Of a stretch of DNA of 64,000 nucleotides, positions 45,812-57,378 are shown piece by piece. Made by a program: the position numbers and the translations under genes. Under the pieces are notes generated by a model. It searched no databases, was not told where the DNA came from, and worked only from the letters and a program-made list of their open reading frames with translations. Location of the stretch: assembly GCA_003996215.1 (NCBI GenBank), contig QJPP01001623.1, positions 179,768 through 243,767 on the forward strand, read 5' to 3'. Every line of letters starts with the position of its first letter. Position 1 is the first letter of the stretch. Source of the DNA: Jaltomata sinuosa. Lineage: Eukaryota; Streptophyta; Magnoliopsida; Solanales; Solanaceae.

Positions 45812-47484
45812 TTGTTGTTGTCAGTTTCTATCAATGTCACCACAGTGGAGATGAAATCCTTTCTAATAAATAAGTTATTTTTTAATGAACCACTTCAAGA
45901 AGCATACTTACCTCAACCACTTGTACTACATTCTTTAGTTCCCCCAAATGGTTTTTTTCATAGGGTTGAATGGCTTGACCCAAAATTTAGAACTCGACAT
46001 TTCAATGGCAAAATGACCAAAAACCAGATTGACACTTATTACAGTGGACATCATTTCAATATGTTTAATCACTTCCCAGACAATGAAAATCATTCCGATG
46101 TACTGAATTCAAACGAGTTTCTTATGAACTTCAATGAACCACTTCAAGAAGCAAACTTACCTCAACCACCTGCAGTACATTTTTTAAGTGTTTGTTTCTA
46201 TTTGTCCAGTTGAGCATTGCTTAGATACTATCACCTCTGTAGATGGATTGCCAATCTTCGCAATTCTAACACCTTCACCAAGTTGTTGCATGGCTTCACT
46301 GAATTTGGCATGAAGATCCACAATCTATTTTGTGCATGCCTTTTGCCTAACAGTCTTATTAACAACACTGTTTTGACCTTTTCCTTCATTAATCTCATTT
46401 GTGCTTTTAAACCTCTCTTCCTCCTCAACTTGTTTAGGAGTTTCAGAGATTTACAAGAAGACAAAGTTACAAAAGCAACCAAATCCATCTCAATTCCATT
46501 CTTATACACAGCAAATATCACAACACATATCCCAACAAAAGACTGAAATTCATGGATCCCAAGCACATGCCACAAGCAGTAACTGGAATCTTCAGTATCA
46601 ATCCCAAACTCTCACTATGGTGGTACAAAACCTTGAGAGAATATTTTCTCACAATAAGATGCTAGCACATATGCAAAACATGGGATTATTAGCCTCGTGT
46701 TCTGATTTTTGACTTGCTTCTATTTGGTGCCTATACACATATTGCCACACATTCTAGAGTTTCTTTGTTGAATGAAACATTTCAATACATTTAATCACTT
46801 TCTAGACAATGGAAATCATTCCAATATACTGAATTCAAACGAGTTCCCTATGAACTTCAATGAACCACTTCAAGAAGCATACTTACCTCAACCACCTGCA
46901 ATACCTTCTTTAGTTCCATCTGAATGATTTCTTCATGGGGTTGAATGGCTGGAACCAGTAGCCAGAACTCGATAGTTACAATGTACTAAATTCAAACAAG
47001 TTCCCTATGAACTTCAACAAACCACCTCTAGAAGCATACTTACCTCAACCACATACAATACCTTCTTTTGTTCAACCGTATGATTTCTTCGTAGGGTTGA
47101 ATGGCTGGAATCAAGATTTAGAACTCGACCATTTCAATGTACTTAATACAAACGAGTTTTCTATGAACTTCAACAAACCACTTTAAGAAACATATTTACC
47201 TCAATCACCTATAGTACCTTCTTTAGTTCCACCGAATGATCTCTTCACACAGGGTTGAATGGCCAAACCAACAACCAGAACTCAACAATTGCAATGGTGA
47301 AATAATGACAGAAAATCAGATCGGCACTTATTACAACTCAACTCAAGATAATATCACTACAAGGTCAGTTGTGAATAGAGAGGAGCCCGCTGAGATAGAG
47401 GACATGCCAGCAAAAATGGGGAGAGGCAAAAGGGTTATCAACCAAACACTAGGCTCGCTATTGGAACAATTGTTAATAGTTTGA
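45812..47484 (+). pseudogene. Decayed repeat-containing gene, possibly a type-B response-regulator (GARP) relative
   Basis: Plus strand. A peptide block of the kind FNEPLQEAYLPQP followed by FFHRVEWL recurs at least five times (near 45883, 46133, 46859, 47016 and 47172). The spacing is 250 bp in the first two and about 156 bp in the last three. A Gln/Ser-rich frame (46441-46712) and the final segment ending at 47484 look coding but are split by stops and frameshifts. On the minus strand, 46443-46206 reads VDLHAKFSEAMQQLGEG after KACTK. This resembles the first part of the GARP (Myb-like) DNA-binding domain, and it suggests an inverted piece. The family assignment is tentative; the repeat structure is clear. 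Confidence 0.4.
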
Positions 47485-48099
47485 TTTAAGTAGTAGAGTA
47501 GTGGGACGTACGTAGAAGGGAATTCCCGTTGTCTGTTTCCTCATCGCCTTTTCTGTGCACTCTCTCTCTCTCTCTCTATATATATATGTATATATTCAGC
47601 TGTTGAGTATGATTGAATCTATATGCTTCAAGACTACATCATCGACTACATAAAATCAGAATCTTTTAAAGATATTCATTCTTCTTATTTACATCTTTTT
47701 TTATGAAGTAATGTAATTCATAATGGTCATACAGAGGATGCGTAGCAGAACAAAAGTTATAAAAATTTGCTAGCTCCAGTACATCAAACATAATTTCTTA
47801 ACAAAAGATAGGGGAGCTAACGGGATTGAAAAATTATTTATAAATAAGGAAGTATAAAATTCTTTTTGATACAAACTAATATAGAAAATATGACACAAAC
47901 CGGACATAAGAAGTATCTAGTACTATTTTCTACAACTAATAGAGTAAATCAACTATTCTAGCATCGTATTAGTCGCACTTTACAGCGAACAATGCGAATC
48001 TGCCATGTATCTTGCTATGCTGATAAGTTTAGATATTTGATCAAATGTATAACTAAAAATAATGCACGATCCATAAATTTGGTAGACAAATATATGTAG
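47485..48099. other. AT-rich DNA with a CT/TA microsatellite at 47560-47595
   Basis: A (CT)n run passes into (TA)n at 47560-47595. The rest has no gene. It might be downstream flank of the decayed gene before it. Confidence 0.6.
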
Positions 48100-48560
48100 C
48101 AATTAATGTTCACTTCTAATAAGATTCAAGTGATGTTTGATTTTGTTTACAAAACCGTGAAACAGATATAACATTTTTGATTGAAAACTCATGAAAGGGA
48201 GTAACAAGATTAGTCGACCCTCTATGAATTATTGGTATGGCATTGCCATCACCCGTTGTTATTTTGACCTGGCCAATGTAATCATGTGGAGGCATTTAGA
48301 TTTTGAGCATCAATTGATATGATGCAAGGCTCCTGTATCAAGGATCCATGAAGCCATGGAATCTTGAGATGTTCTGTTGGCAGTAAAGAGAGCTTTTGAT
48401 TCAAAGTAAATGTGGCCTTGTGATAGTAATTATGTAGCTTATCGGTAATCAAAACAAAATAGTTTTTTACTGGCGCATTATATTGTTTATCCATGAAAGG
48501 TTGTGCTTCCAAGCATTCTATTAAGGTCAATCTGGAGATGTACTCAACCTATAGTAGTTC
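48100..48560 (-). pseudogene. Ty1/copia gag-pol fragment (protease region)
   Basis: On the minus strand near 48360-48300 the sequence reads MASWILDTGALHHIN, a copia protease active site (DTGA, usually DTGAS). One frameshift later it reads YIGQVKITTGDGNAIPI, IHRGSTNL and VSRFCKQNQTSLESY, down to about 48115. These are the usual copia sequences after the protease site and before the GAG-pre-integrase domain. No LTRs or RT are visible nearby. It is an isolated old fragment. Confidence 0.65.
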
Positions 48561-48756
48561 AGAATATGCAAGCTAAGGGAGGACAGTAGTATTAAGAAAT
48601 GTACTTTAAAAGCGGAAAATTTATATAGCCTATAGGTGTGGCCCCGTGGAAGCTATTAGGTAGCTTTTCGGTAATCAAAACACAATAGTTTTAACTGGAA
48701 AATTGTTTATCCACGAAAGGTTGTCCTTGCAGGCATTCTATTAAGGTTATCTAGGG
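48411..48756. repeat. Diverged direct repeat of about 125 bp (48411-48537 and 48637-48756)
   Basis: Both copies share TCGGTAATCAAAACA, ATTGTTTATCCA, GAAAGGTTGT and GCATTCTATTAAGGT, about 222 bp apart. The second copy has short deletions. Confidence 0.75.
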
Positions 48757-48779
48757 AAAACCTAAACAAAGTAGTTGTG

Positions 48780-50454
48780 AATGTAAAATTAGCATACCTA
48801 GATAGTATGAGGGTATTTTGTGTGCCTTGAGGTAGGTTATTCTTATCCATCAGAGAATTTCTGGATGTTAATAGAAAAGTTGAATTGTGAAAATATAAGC
48901 ATTCAAGCTAGTTCTACTACAAAAAGTTACTGCTAGCACCTATTTTAGCAGATAACTAGTGACTACTACCTCCCTGGTTCATCAAGGAAATTACAAAGTT
49001 CGAATGGTGATATCAATAATCAAGCCAATCAAATTGTTGAAGAGGATTGCATGCATGTGGTGATAAGAACTAACATAATTCAATGGCATATGGACATGCA
49101 ACAACAAATATTTAGCATGATTCACTTTGCAGGGTCTTCCTGCTAAGTAGAGAATTAACACAACGATTGAGTAAAGCAAAAGTGTACACGTACAGAGTAA
49201 AATATCAGTTTTCAGTGTATTGGTAGCCTTGAACGTAACATATGCTATAGAACCATATTATCTCAATTTTCGTTCAGTAAAGGCATCACTTGAAATTAGA
49301 AAAGGTAAATAAAAGGCAATCTTTTAAAACACAACTAAAATGCATTGAAATCTCTCTACCCCTTTCATTTTTTAAAGTTTAAACATCATATTGACATAGA
49401 AAGTTTAGGATGTCTAATAGCTTCATCAAGGTACATTAATGTCAGAAGAGGAACAAAAATTGTCTGAAATATGACTCTCAGTAGAAAATTACAAGCATGT
49501 GAGTCGTCTTTAAATTAATTATGATGTTGAGAATTGAGAAGTAGATATCACTCCAAATTTGATGTTTAAGAATTACAGGTTTAATAGAGTTTTTTATGTC
49601 ACCAATGTTGATGCTCTACTTTCTAGCAACTTCCCAAAACGTTTAAAATCGTTAATAATTATACTTATCATACAATATCCATCTACGGTCCATATTTCCT
49701 TCTCTGCAATAGTTTCCCGAAAGAGTATTAAGCAGAATTTTTGTTGGAGTAAAGCTAATTTAATTTTTAATTAATCACCTTCTTCAAATTCTCTTCACTT
49801 TATCGACCTTTCCTATCTTGCACAAGCTATTCAATGCACTATTGTTTACTTATTCATTTGCTCCCTTACTTAATCATTTACTTCAGACAATGTGAATGAG
49901 GAATTAATATCTATACTACACTATGTTAGTATTCGTCTATGGCGGGTAGTATGGGGTGAAGTTCATAGAGAAAGAGAAGTCGTAAGCTAGGTTTTTCGGG
50001 AATGAGAATTGATTGCAACTTATAATTTTCTTTTAACCGGAGACAGATGTCGCTGACAACTTTGAAAGTTGAACAAATGGACAAAACCTACGAAGTAGAA
50101 AGTTGATCATGAAAAGTGTGGCGCCAAGAGCCTGTTACATAAACCAAAGTGTGAGAATGAAACTCCCTAGAAATGATCTAGTGTGATAAACCGTGGATGA
50201 TAGTAATCTGAAGGAGCCTTAAGAACTAAATCAAACCTTAAGTTTACCAAGAAGATGGAATTTCACGTGGAATTGCCATCCGTGATTTATTTTTGAAGAG
50301 GCTGCAATAAAAGCGATGGCAATGCTTGTACACAGACGTTAGGGGAGCGTTTCAGATATCAATAACCAGGGAAGCGGTAAAGACGTGTAATGCGACTTTT
50401 CTAACTGATGCGAGACATTAAACCAACTGTGACAGTATTCTCTCTCTAACTCCT
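48780..50454. other. AT-rich intergenic DNA, no gene seen
   Basis: Short frames only (for example 48991-49179 and 49559-49774) without domains. No terminal repeats or structured elements recognised. Confidence 0.5.
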
Positions 50455-51415
50455 GCAGTAAATACTAATGAGAGAACTGGAGCGGGCTAATTAAGGCTGT
50501 TGTTTTGATTGGAATTCAATGGTGCAAACACAATGGTTATGAAAGGATTAATCTTGAATATGACTACATCATAATGCTGCAAGGAAAGGCAGATCCAACA
50601 TGGCAGTTTGTTGCAGGCTACAATTACTAATGCCAGGAAAATCATTCAATAGATTAGATTAATATCTCTCATTATTTTAGTGGCAGATATGGTGATCTTT
50701 GATACTGGAGATTCATCCAAACAAGCCCTGGGGAGTTATATTCCAGATGCCTAATGTATGTATAGATAGGATGTATGTAGCAGGAGTAAGTCTTTTATTT
50801 TAAAAACCATCCCTATTTGGGTGAAATTTGGAGTAGATTGGGGAGCCCTTTGTATGCAAGCGAGTCATGTACAAGAAATAATATTGATCATATGTGGTAT
50901 GCATGCAACGATGGTACTATTTGAAATGGACATAGCCGGACCACTACCTATAAATATCAAAGTGCAAGATCCTAATAGGAAGGTGTTTGATCAAATGGTC
51001 TATTATAACTGCAAATCTGTTTGCCCCATCTGCTATCAAGAAATGGATCAACAGCCCAAAGCATGACAACATTAACCAAGGATGACAGTGAAAAATAGTT
51101 CAAACCAATTTGTTCAGCTTACAAGTAAATAACCTGAAAAAACGAATCATACATTTTCGAGGAACATACAAACATATCATCCAAATAAAATCACTGGCAG
51201 ACAAAGGAAGAATCAGATGACAAATCCAACAGAAGTTCAATTTCATGTATATAAACCATATGATCCCCGACTAAAAAAACTCCAGCATTTCATGCCAAAA
51301 TGAAGTAGTACTATACATCAATGTTAATCTAAGAATCTGCTGAATATACATAAATTTTTGCTCTCACTAATACCACCATATGAATGTAAATGTCTAATTC
51401 TACATTAAGCACCTC
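50455..51415 (+). repeat. Segmental duplication, copy 1, with RNase H remnant
   Basis: Matches 51770-52510 and then 58553-58930. The left part reads VNTNERTGAG and IGIQWCKHNGYERINLEYD, a shortened RNase H-like fragment lacking the middle. Downstream, GTATGTAGCAGGAGTAAG, GATTGGGGAGCCCTTT, CAAAGTGCAAGATCCTAA and CAAACCAATTTGTTCAG are shared with copy 2. The end at about 51415 matches the 3' flank of the kinase-like pseudogene. The frame at 50821-51066 is not accepted as a gene. Confidence 0.75.
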
Positions 51416-51738
51416 TTCTTTTCTATTTCCCCCCTATTATTGTTTAATGCTCTTTCAAGTATCAATCTAAAAGCCTTGTATGAATTCTGTAGAAAAGTGA
51501 ATGAAGAGCTTATTTCTATACAATATGTGATAATAGACTTTTAACTAAAAACAAGTTTTCCAACATTCACGAAAGGAGCTACCTTCATTTACAAGCATAT
51601 ACAAAGTTATGGAAAGCAAGATGTGCTTCAAGATATGAAGGTATTAAAATATCTGCTGCCAGGGTTCTCTAAAAATATTGTAACACATTTTAGGTAGGTG
51701 ATTTCAGTGCACATTATGGACTTGGAAGGAATGATGCA
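51416..51738. other. Short spacer between duplication copies, no gene seen
   Basis: AT-rich sequence with no recognisable frame; it joins copy 1 to the RNase H remnant of copy 2. Confidence 0.45.
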
Positions 51739-52200
51739 ATGGGAGAACAAGCAGTGAATTGGATCATCAAAGTAAATACTGATGGGAGAACTGGAGCAGA
51801 TGATAGTGTGAGAGATCATGAGGGCAATCAGTTGCTAATTATGGCATTTTTGCAACAGCTAGACAGTCATGGTACAAACAATTATTCAGAGGCTAAGGCT
51901 GCCTTGATTAGTATTCAATGGTGCAAAGACAATGGTTAGGGAAGGAACAATTAATCTTGAATATGACTCCATCAAAATGCTGCAAGGAAACGTGGATCCA
52001 ATTTGACAGTTCGTTGCAGGCTACGATTACTAATGCCAGGAAAATCATTCAACATATAAGCATTAACATCTCTCATTGTTTTAGTTATCAGGGGAACTAA
52101 GTGGCAGATATGGTGATCTTGGAGATTTACCCACACAAGCCCTGCGATGTTATAGACTATATATTTTGCAGATGCCTTCTTTAAGACACAAAGCACTCTT
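51739..52200 (+). pseudogene. RNase H-like domain remnant (RVT_3 type), copy 2
   Basis: WIIKVNTDGRTGADDSVRDH is the first strand of an RNase H fold with its catalytic Asp, followed by the EAKAALISIQWCK helix with a catalytic-type Glu. A stop at 51937 then breaks the frame. Further pieces follow in other frames, ending near VADMV, which would carry the last acidic residue. Such domains occur at the end of plant LINE polyproteins and as stand-alone fragments. No RT is attached here. A shorter second copy lies at 50460-50720. Confidence 0.65.
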
Positions 52201-52510
52201 ATTCATATCCTAATGTATGTATATATAGTATGTATGTAGCAGGAGTAAGTCTTTTATTTTTGAAAGACCATCTCTATTTTGGGTAAATTTATTTATTCTA
52301 CCTCTAAATGGTTGACGTAGAGATTCACTGATTCGAATTGGGAATAGATTGGGGAGCCCTTTTTACGTGTACAAGAAATATTTATCATATGTGTTATGCA
52401 AGGATGATACTAATTGAAATGGACAAAACCAGACCACTACCTACAATTATCAAAGTGCAAGATCCTAACAGGAAGGTGTTTGGAAATCTGTTTGCGCCCC
52501 CGTCTGCAGT
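51770..52510 (+). repeat. Segmental duplication, copy 2, left part
   Basis: Homologous to 50455-51020. It is cut at 52515 by copia element G; the remainder is at 58553-58935. Confidence 0.75.
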
Positions 52511-52515
52511 CAAAC

Positions 52516-53679
52516 TGTTAGGACTTGTGAAGTTTTGATGATTGACAAAACAGTGGAAAACGTACATGAAATATGTTATACTACATGTTCCATCACGCAG
52601 AGTCCAACTTGCATTAGGATTCTTTGAAATGAAGGAGTCTCAAGTAGAAAGGACCTCAAAGTCTGCATAAAGTACGAATTAGATAAGAGTCTACATATTA
52701 TAAGGAGTATACATATGGATGGATCAAGGGAGTCCAAGAAAGAAGAGAATTCTTGTGGAGTTAGAAGTCTACTTGCATGAAAAGAGAGTCCAAGAAATAA
52801 GAGAGTTCTTGTGGAGTTAGAAGTCAACTTGCATGAGAACTCAAAGTCTGCACAAAGCAAGAATAAGAGTTAGCATTTGATTACAACACTCAAGAAGAGA
52901 TTCCAAGAAGTATGGGAGTCCTTATGGAGTTAAAAGTCTACTTGGTTGTGAAAATCAATAAGTTATAAATACTCAAGGACTTTCAAAACAAAATCCATGC
53001 ACTTATACTGAGAGGAAAAAGGTAGAACACAAGCAAATAAGCAAAAACAATATTTGAGAGAGTTATACCTAGCTATCCAAGTGCTTTCAGTACGAAGAAC
53101 CAGATCAAAAAACTAGATTGAAGAACCTGTTCCACATGACTATGTTTTACGGTTCTTGAGTCTAGTTTTGAGTATTGATTAAATTGAGTTGTAATCTTCA
53201 TGCTTTCTTAGTACCAGTGTGTTATAAACTGGTTTAGGAGTTTAGTCTTCAAGTTGGGATAACTCGAAGACTTGGAAACACAAACCTTGAGAGATTTGTG
53301 TGTTTTTAGGAATTAGAGTTAGTTCCTAGAGTTGCAAGAGTTTTGTAATCTGATTTTCAAGTCAGAGAACTTGAAGTGTGATTCAACAGTCTGGGAAGAT
53401 TGTTGAAATATAGGAATTAGAGTTTATAATTCCTTAGGTTACAGAGTTTGTAATCTTTTGTTGAGAGGCTGTTGTGTTTAGTGAAGTTGGGGTTAAATCC
53501 TATAGAGGTACAGGTCGTGGTTTTTACACCTTTTGTGAGCCGGGTGTTTTCCACGTAAAATTATCATGTTCATTATTTACTGTCTTTACTACTGTTGGAA
53601 AACGTTAGGCAATCCGTTTCACTCATAGGTAACTCGTAAGTAAAATTCACTAAAACACACTAGGTTGTGCAGAATAACA
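52516..53679 (+). repeat. 5' LTR of copia element G
   Basis: TGTTAGGACTT to AGAATAACA. Followed by the primer site after two bases. It includes internal near-repeats of GAGTTCTTGTGGAGTTAGAAG around 52745-52825. Confidence 0.9.
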
Positions 53680-53681
53680 AT

Positions 53682-53693
53682 TGGTATCAGAGC
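53682..53693 (+). other. Primer-binding site of element G (initiator tRNA-Met)
   Basis: TGGTATCAGAGC, two bases after the 5' LTR. Confidence 0.9.
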
Positions 53694-53738
53694 GAGTATC
53701 TTGCTTAAAGGCTAACATCTTAAAATTAGATCCAGAAA

Positions 53739-54662
53739 ATGAATTCTACACCACCAATTGGACATTGTGAAGGACAATCCACCACCCGACCTCTGCTTTT
53801 CAATGGATCTAACTTTATCTGGTGGAAGGCTCATATGGAGGACTTCATTCAGGCTGAAGAGTATGAGCTATGGGATAGAATAACTGAGGATCCCAAAATC
53901 CCTATGAAAATAGTTGAAGGTGAGAAAGTGAAGAAAGTGAGAAGTGAATTTACTCCATAGGATCTCATCTCCCTCAAGGAAAATGCAAAGGCCAAAAATA
54001 TTCTTGTTTGTGGACTAGGTCCTGATGAATACAACAAAGTGTCAAGTTGTACCACTGCCAAGCAAATCTGGGATGCACTAGTGAATGCACATGAAGGAAG
54101 AAGTCGAGTAAGAAAGTTCAGGATTGCAATGCTGTTCACTGAATATGAGACATTCAAAATAGAGGATGATGAGACATTGCAGGAAATGATTACTCGACTG
54201 ACTACCTAGATAAATGAACTATCATCACTAGGAAAGGTGCTAACAACTGAAGAATAAGTTGATAAGGTCTTAAGCATCTTACCAAAATGAAACTGGGATG
54301 TAAAAGTTACTGCTATAAGAGAAGCAAAGGACATTACCACGATGACTTTTGATGAACTAGTGGGAAATCTGAAGACTTATGAGATGGACAACTCTAAAAG
54401 GGTTGAAAGTGGATACAAACCACTGGCCTTCAAGGATTCTGATGATGAGGACTCTGATTTAGATGAAGAACAAGTTGCATTCATCATCAAAAATTTCAAA
54501 AGGTTCTTAAAGAAGGAAAATGGCTACGAGAGAAAAGAAACAGGTAGCAAAACCCAGTCCAATAAGAAACCTCAACTTGGATGCTTCAAGTGTGGAAAGA
54601 CGGATCACATGATCAAGGAGTGTCCATTATGGGAAATTGAGTGGGAAAAGGAAAGGGTCTGA
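53739..54662 (+). pseudogene. Element G gag
   Basis: Start MNSTPPIGHCEGQ at 53739. The first part (FNGSNFIWWKAHMEDFIQ, ELWDRITEDP) is a DUF4219-like start, followed by the UBN2-type capsid region (TTAKQIWDALVNAHEGRSRV, MTFDELVGNLKTYEM). It ends with a zinc knuckle CFKCGKTDHMIKEC. One frame throughout, but interrupted by stops at 53958, 54207, 54255 and 54288. Gag would form the virus-like particle of the element. Confidence 0.85.
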
Positions 54663-54787
54663 AAATGAGGGAAAAATGAAGGAGAAGGATAACTCTAAAA
54701 AAGGGAAAAGGAAGATTATGCAATGGTAGCTGCTTGGGGTTCAGACTCTGAAGAATCAGATGATGAAGAAGTAGATGAAACTGCATC

Positions 54788-55507
54788 ATGGCAATTGGAG
54801 ATTCAGACTTAGAAGAAGAAGAGACAGATTCTGAGGTAAGTATTCTTGAGCTAAAAGACAAATTGCATTTTTTCTCTAAAAAGAAACTTATTTCTTTGAT
54901 GAATGCTCTAATTGATGATTTTCATGAACAGACATTTGATAGGTATCAATTGTTCAGTGCTCTTGCAAGTCTAAAATTTGAATACATTGATCTGGAGACT
55001 TGTAAGATTGCAACTGACAAAGAAAATTGTACCCTAAAGGAACAGGTCAGGCAACTTGGTTCAACAAACATGGATCTAAAATTGAAAGTCTTAAAACTGG
55101 TACTTTCTAAAAAGAATAAAGATACCATGAGTGAAATTTAGAAGACTATTGAGTCAGAACTGAAGCAACACAAAGAGAGTCTTCTTTGTGAAAGAGAAAA
55201 AGTGAGAAAACTGAATCTAGAGATGTCTAGGTTAAAATTGGATCTTGAAAGAGAAAATAAGTGGACTAACTCTTCTAGAATTATAGATCAGCTAGGAAAT
55301 AGGAATCAAAATGAAAGGGTTGGTATAGGTTTTCAGAAAGAAACAATCTCCACTGAGGATCTATGTTATATTTGTGGAAAACTTGGACATCCTACTATTG
55401 AATGTCCAGTTGTATCAGAAGTTAGGAACATAAACATAAAAATGGCTGAAAAGAGAACTTTCAAAACTGGTAAAAGGAACAGGTGCACTAAGATGTTGCC
55501 ATCATGA
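54788..55507 (+). pseudogene. Element G second frame: coiled coil plus zinc knuckle
   Basis: After a frameshift from gag, the frame reads a Leu/Lys/Glu-rich coiled coil (LELKDKLHFFSKKKLISLMN, then EQVRQLGSTNMDLKLKVLKL). A stop falls at 55139. It then continues as a second knuckle, CYICGKLGHPTIEC, near 55367. This is the C-terminal extension of gag found in SIRE-like copia families, by resemblance only. Downstream no protease active site survives. Confidence 0.6.
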
Positions 55508-56385
55508 GCAAAAAGAAGAATAACTCATCCTTTTACTCAAAGAAAAGGGCCCAAGCTAGTCTGAGTTCCTAAAACTAACCACTGATTATTTTGCAGGATC
55601 GAGTAAAAATAAGCAAGCAGACATGATACATGATTAGTACTTGCTCAAAGCATATGAATGGGGATAAATTAAATTTCTTTCACTCGCAGCTATGAAAAGA
55701 GGAAATGTAGGCTTCGAATATGGTATAAAAGAGAGGATAAGTGGCATTGAAAAAAATAAAAACCTTGTGACAGGGGGAATTATGGATGAAGCATGTGGAT
55801 GAACTTGGTCCATTGCAGAAATATAATTGGGGATGATTAAGATTACATGAGTATCCCTCAATGATTGTCTAAAGAACACCGTACAAAATACACATTAAAT
55901 TTAATTTTATGCTCAGTCTTGTACATTTAATTGTATGTCTCAATACCATTTTTAAGTTCAAATAAATCATGCAATATAACATTTTATTTGCCTATATCAC
56001 AAGAAAATGGCTTGAAAAATGGAAACAAGATGAAGCATTAAAATATTGATCAAGGTATGTGCACCAATTTTTTTTTCAAATATTAAAAATGATTTGATTG
56101 ATAATTTAGGAGTTTATCATGTGAATAGTGATTCTAAGAGAGTAGCTACTACTAGAATTATTATTGATAAAAGTGCTCTTGTTGTGTATGATCAAGAGAA
56201 AATTAAGCTACTAACCAAGAGAGAATCATCTAGTGGTATAAATCAGGGGGATCTGTCTATGAGGCTGTTAATATTGCTGAGGGAGTTGAGGAGAATGTAT
56301 CTTATGAGGGGGAATATCTGGGTGACCTCATGTTGAACCACATTCATCTGATGGGCTCAATTTTATTGATGCATCTATTTAGGGG
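55508..56385 (+). other. Element G: remnant of the protease region, then deleted pol
   Basis: Around 55665-55770 the peptide IKFLSLAAMKRGNV resembles the segment just after the copia protease site. No GAG-pre-integrase, integrase, RT or RNase H motif follows. An open frame at 56046-56336 is unrecognised. The missing part of pol (normally about 3 kb) must have been lost between here and 56386. Confidence 0.5.
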
Positions 56386-56871
56386 GAAATATTTGGGGAA
56401 CCCTCAGTAGAACCTAATTCTCCTATTGGGACCACTTTAGAAAAGGAATTAGGATTAGTGAATAAGGATGAACAATTAAGGGTTGAATCTGAAATATCTA
56501 CTCCTATGGAACAAGTTGAGGCACCTGGTTCTTAAAGAAGGTCCAATGCTCCTTTGCAGCACCTAAGAGCTTCTTTGACTGCTAAGAATGATGAGATTAC
56601 AGCACTTCGTGCTTCTCACCTTGAGGCCTTGAATATGCTTCATGTGAAGTATGATATTAAGAAGAATGCTCTTAGAGAGAAAAATGCATGTATTAAGGTT
56701 GAACCAAAAAAAGGGGGAAAAGGCTACAAACTCAACCAACATACAAGGCTTATTAAATTTGCTCAAGAAAGATCATCCTTTATCATCTTATGCTCCAGCT
56801 TCACCAAAAGCCTAGACCTCCTATCCTTAGACTCTCCCAAACATTTCCTACTCTCATCACAAGTGCTTTAA
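56386..56871 (+). pseudogene. Element G 3' frame, coiled-coil protein of unknown role
   Basis: The frame GEIFGEPSVEPNSPIG continues through EISTPMEQVEAPGS, a stop near 56534, then LQHLRASLTAKNDEITALRA and further helix-prone sequence to 56871. It lies between the deleted pol and the PPT, the place of the extra (env-like) frame in SIRE-type copia elements. Similarity to any known protein was not established. Confidence 0.4.
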
Positions 56872-57363
56872 TATTATTTTTAATTTTGTTAAAAATCTGT
56901 GGTGCATCTTATGAATGATCAATGGAAATGTTTGATTTTAGTATCTTGCTTTTGGCTATTACCTTGTCTTTGCAAATACTTTATTATATCTAATTGAGTT
57001 TTTGGCTTTAAGTGTTTGTATAGATGATAGCCCTAGTGGCCATGAGTATTTAACTTGTCCATCTTAGTGTACTTTTTATTTTCACAATGTTTTATGATGC
57101 CAAAAGGGGGAAGTGAGTATACTATGTAATATTTATAATCTAGTGTTCTAACCTGTTTCGTCTAATATGTTTCTCCTAATGCTTTGCTATCCATATGGTT
57201 GAAACTATTTTCGAATGATGCCAAAAGGGGAAAGATAAGGGTTGTATAGATTTTATAACCCAGTTAACTAACCTGGTTTATTCAAGTGTTCCATGCTTTA
57301 GTGTTCACAGGTCAAGATATTGGTACTGAAATGGAATGCACAAGGGTATGAGTTTGTCATCAT

Positions 57364-57376
57364 CAAAAGGGGGGAA
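57364..57376 (+). other. Polypurine tract of element G
   Basis: AAAAGGGGGGAA directly before the 3' LTR start at 57379. Confidence 0.8.
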
Positions 57377-57378
57377 TT

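Noticed and set aside
50821..51066. 81-codon plus-strand frame in duplication copy 1
   Set aside because: Copy 2 does not keep the frame (indels not in threes), so it is probably non-coding.
54613..54861. Minus-strand Ser/Leu-rich frame in copia G
   Set aside because: Antisense of the gag/coiled-coil coding region; no domain.
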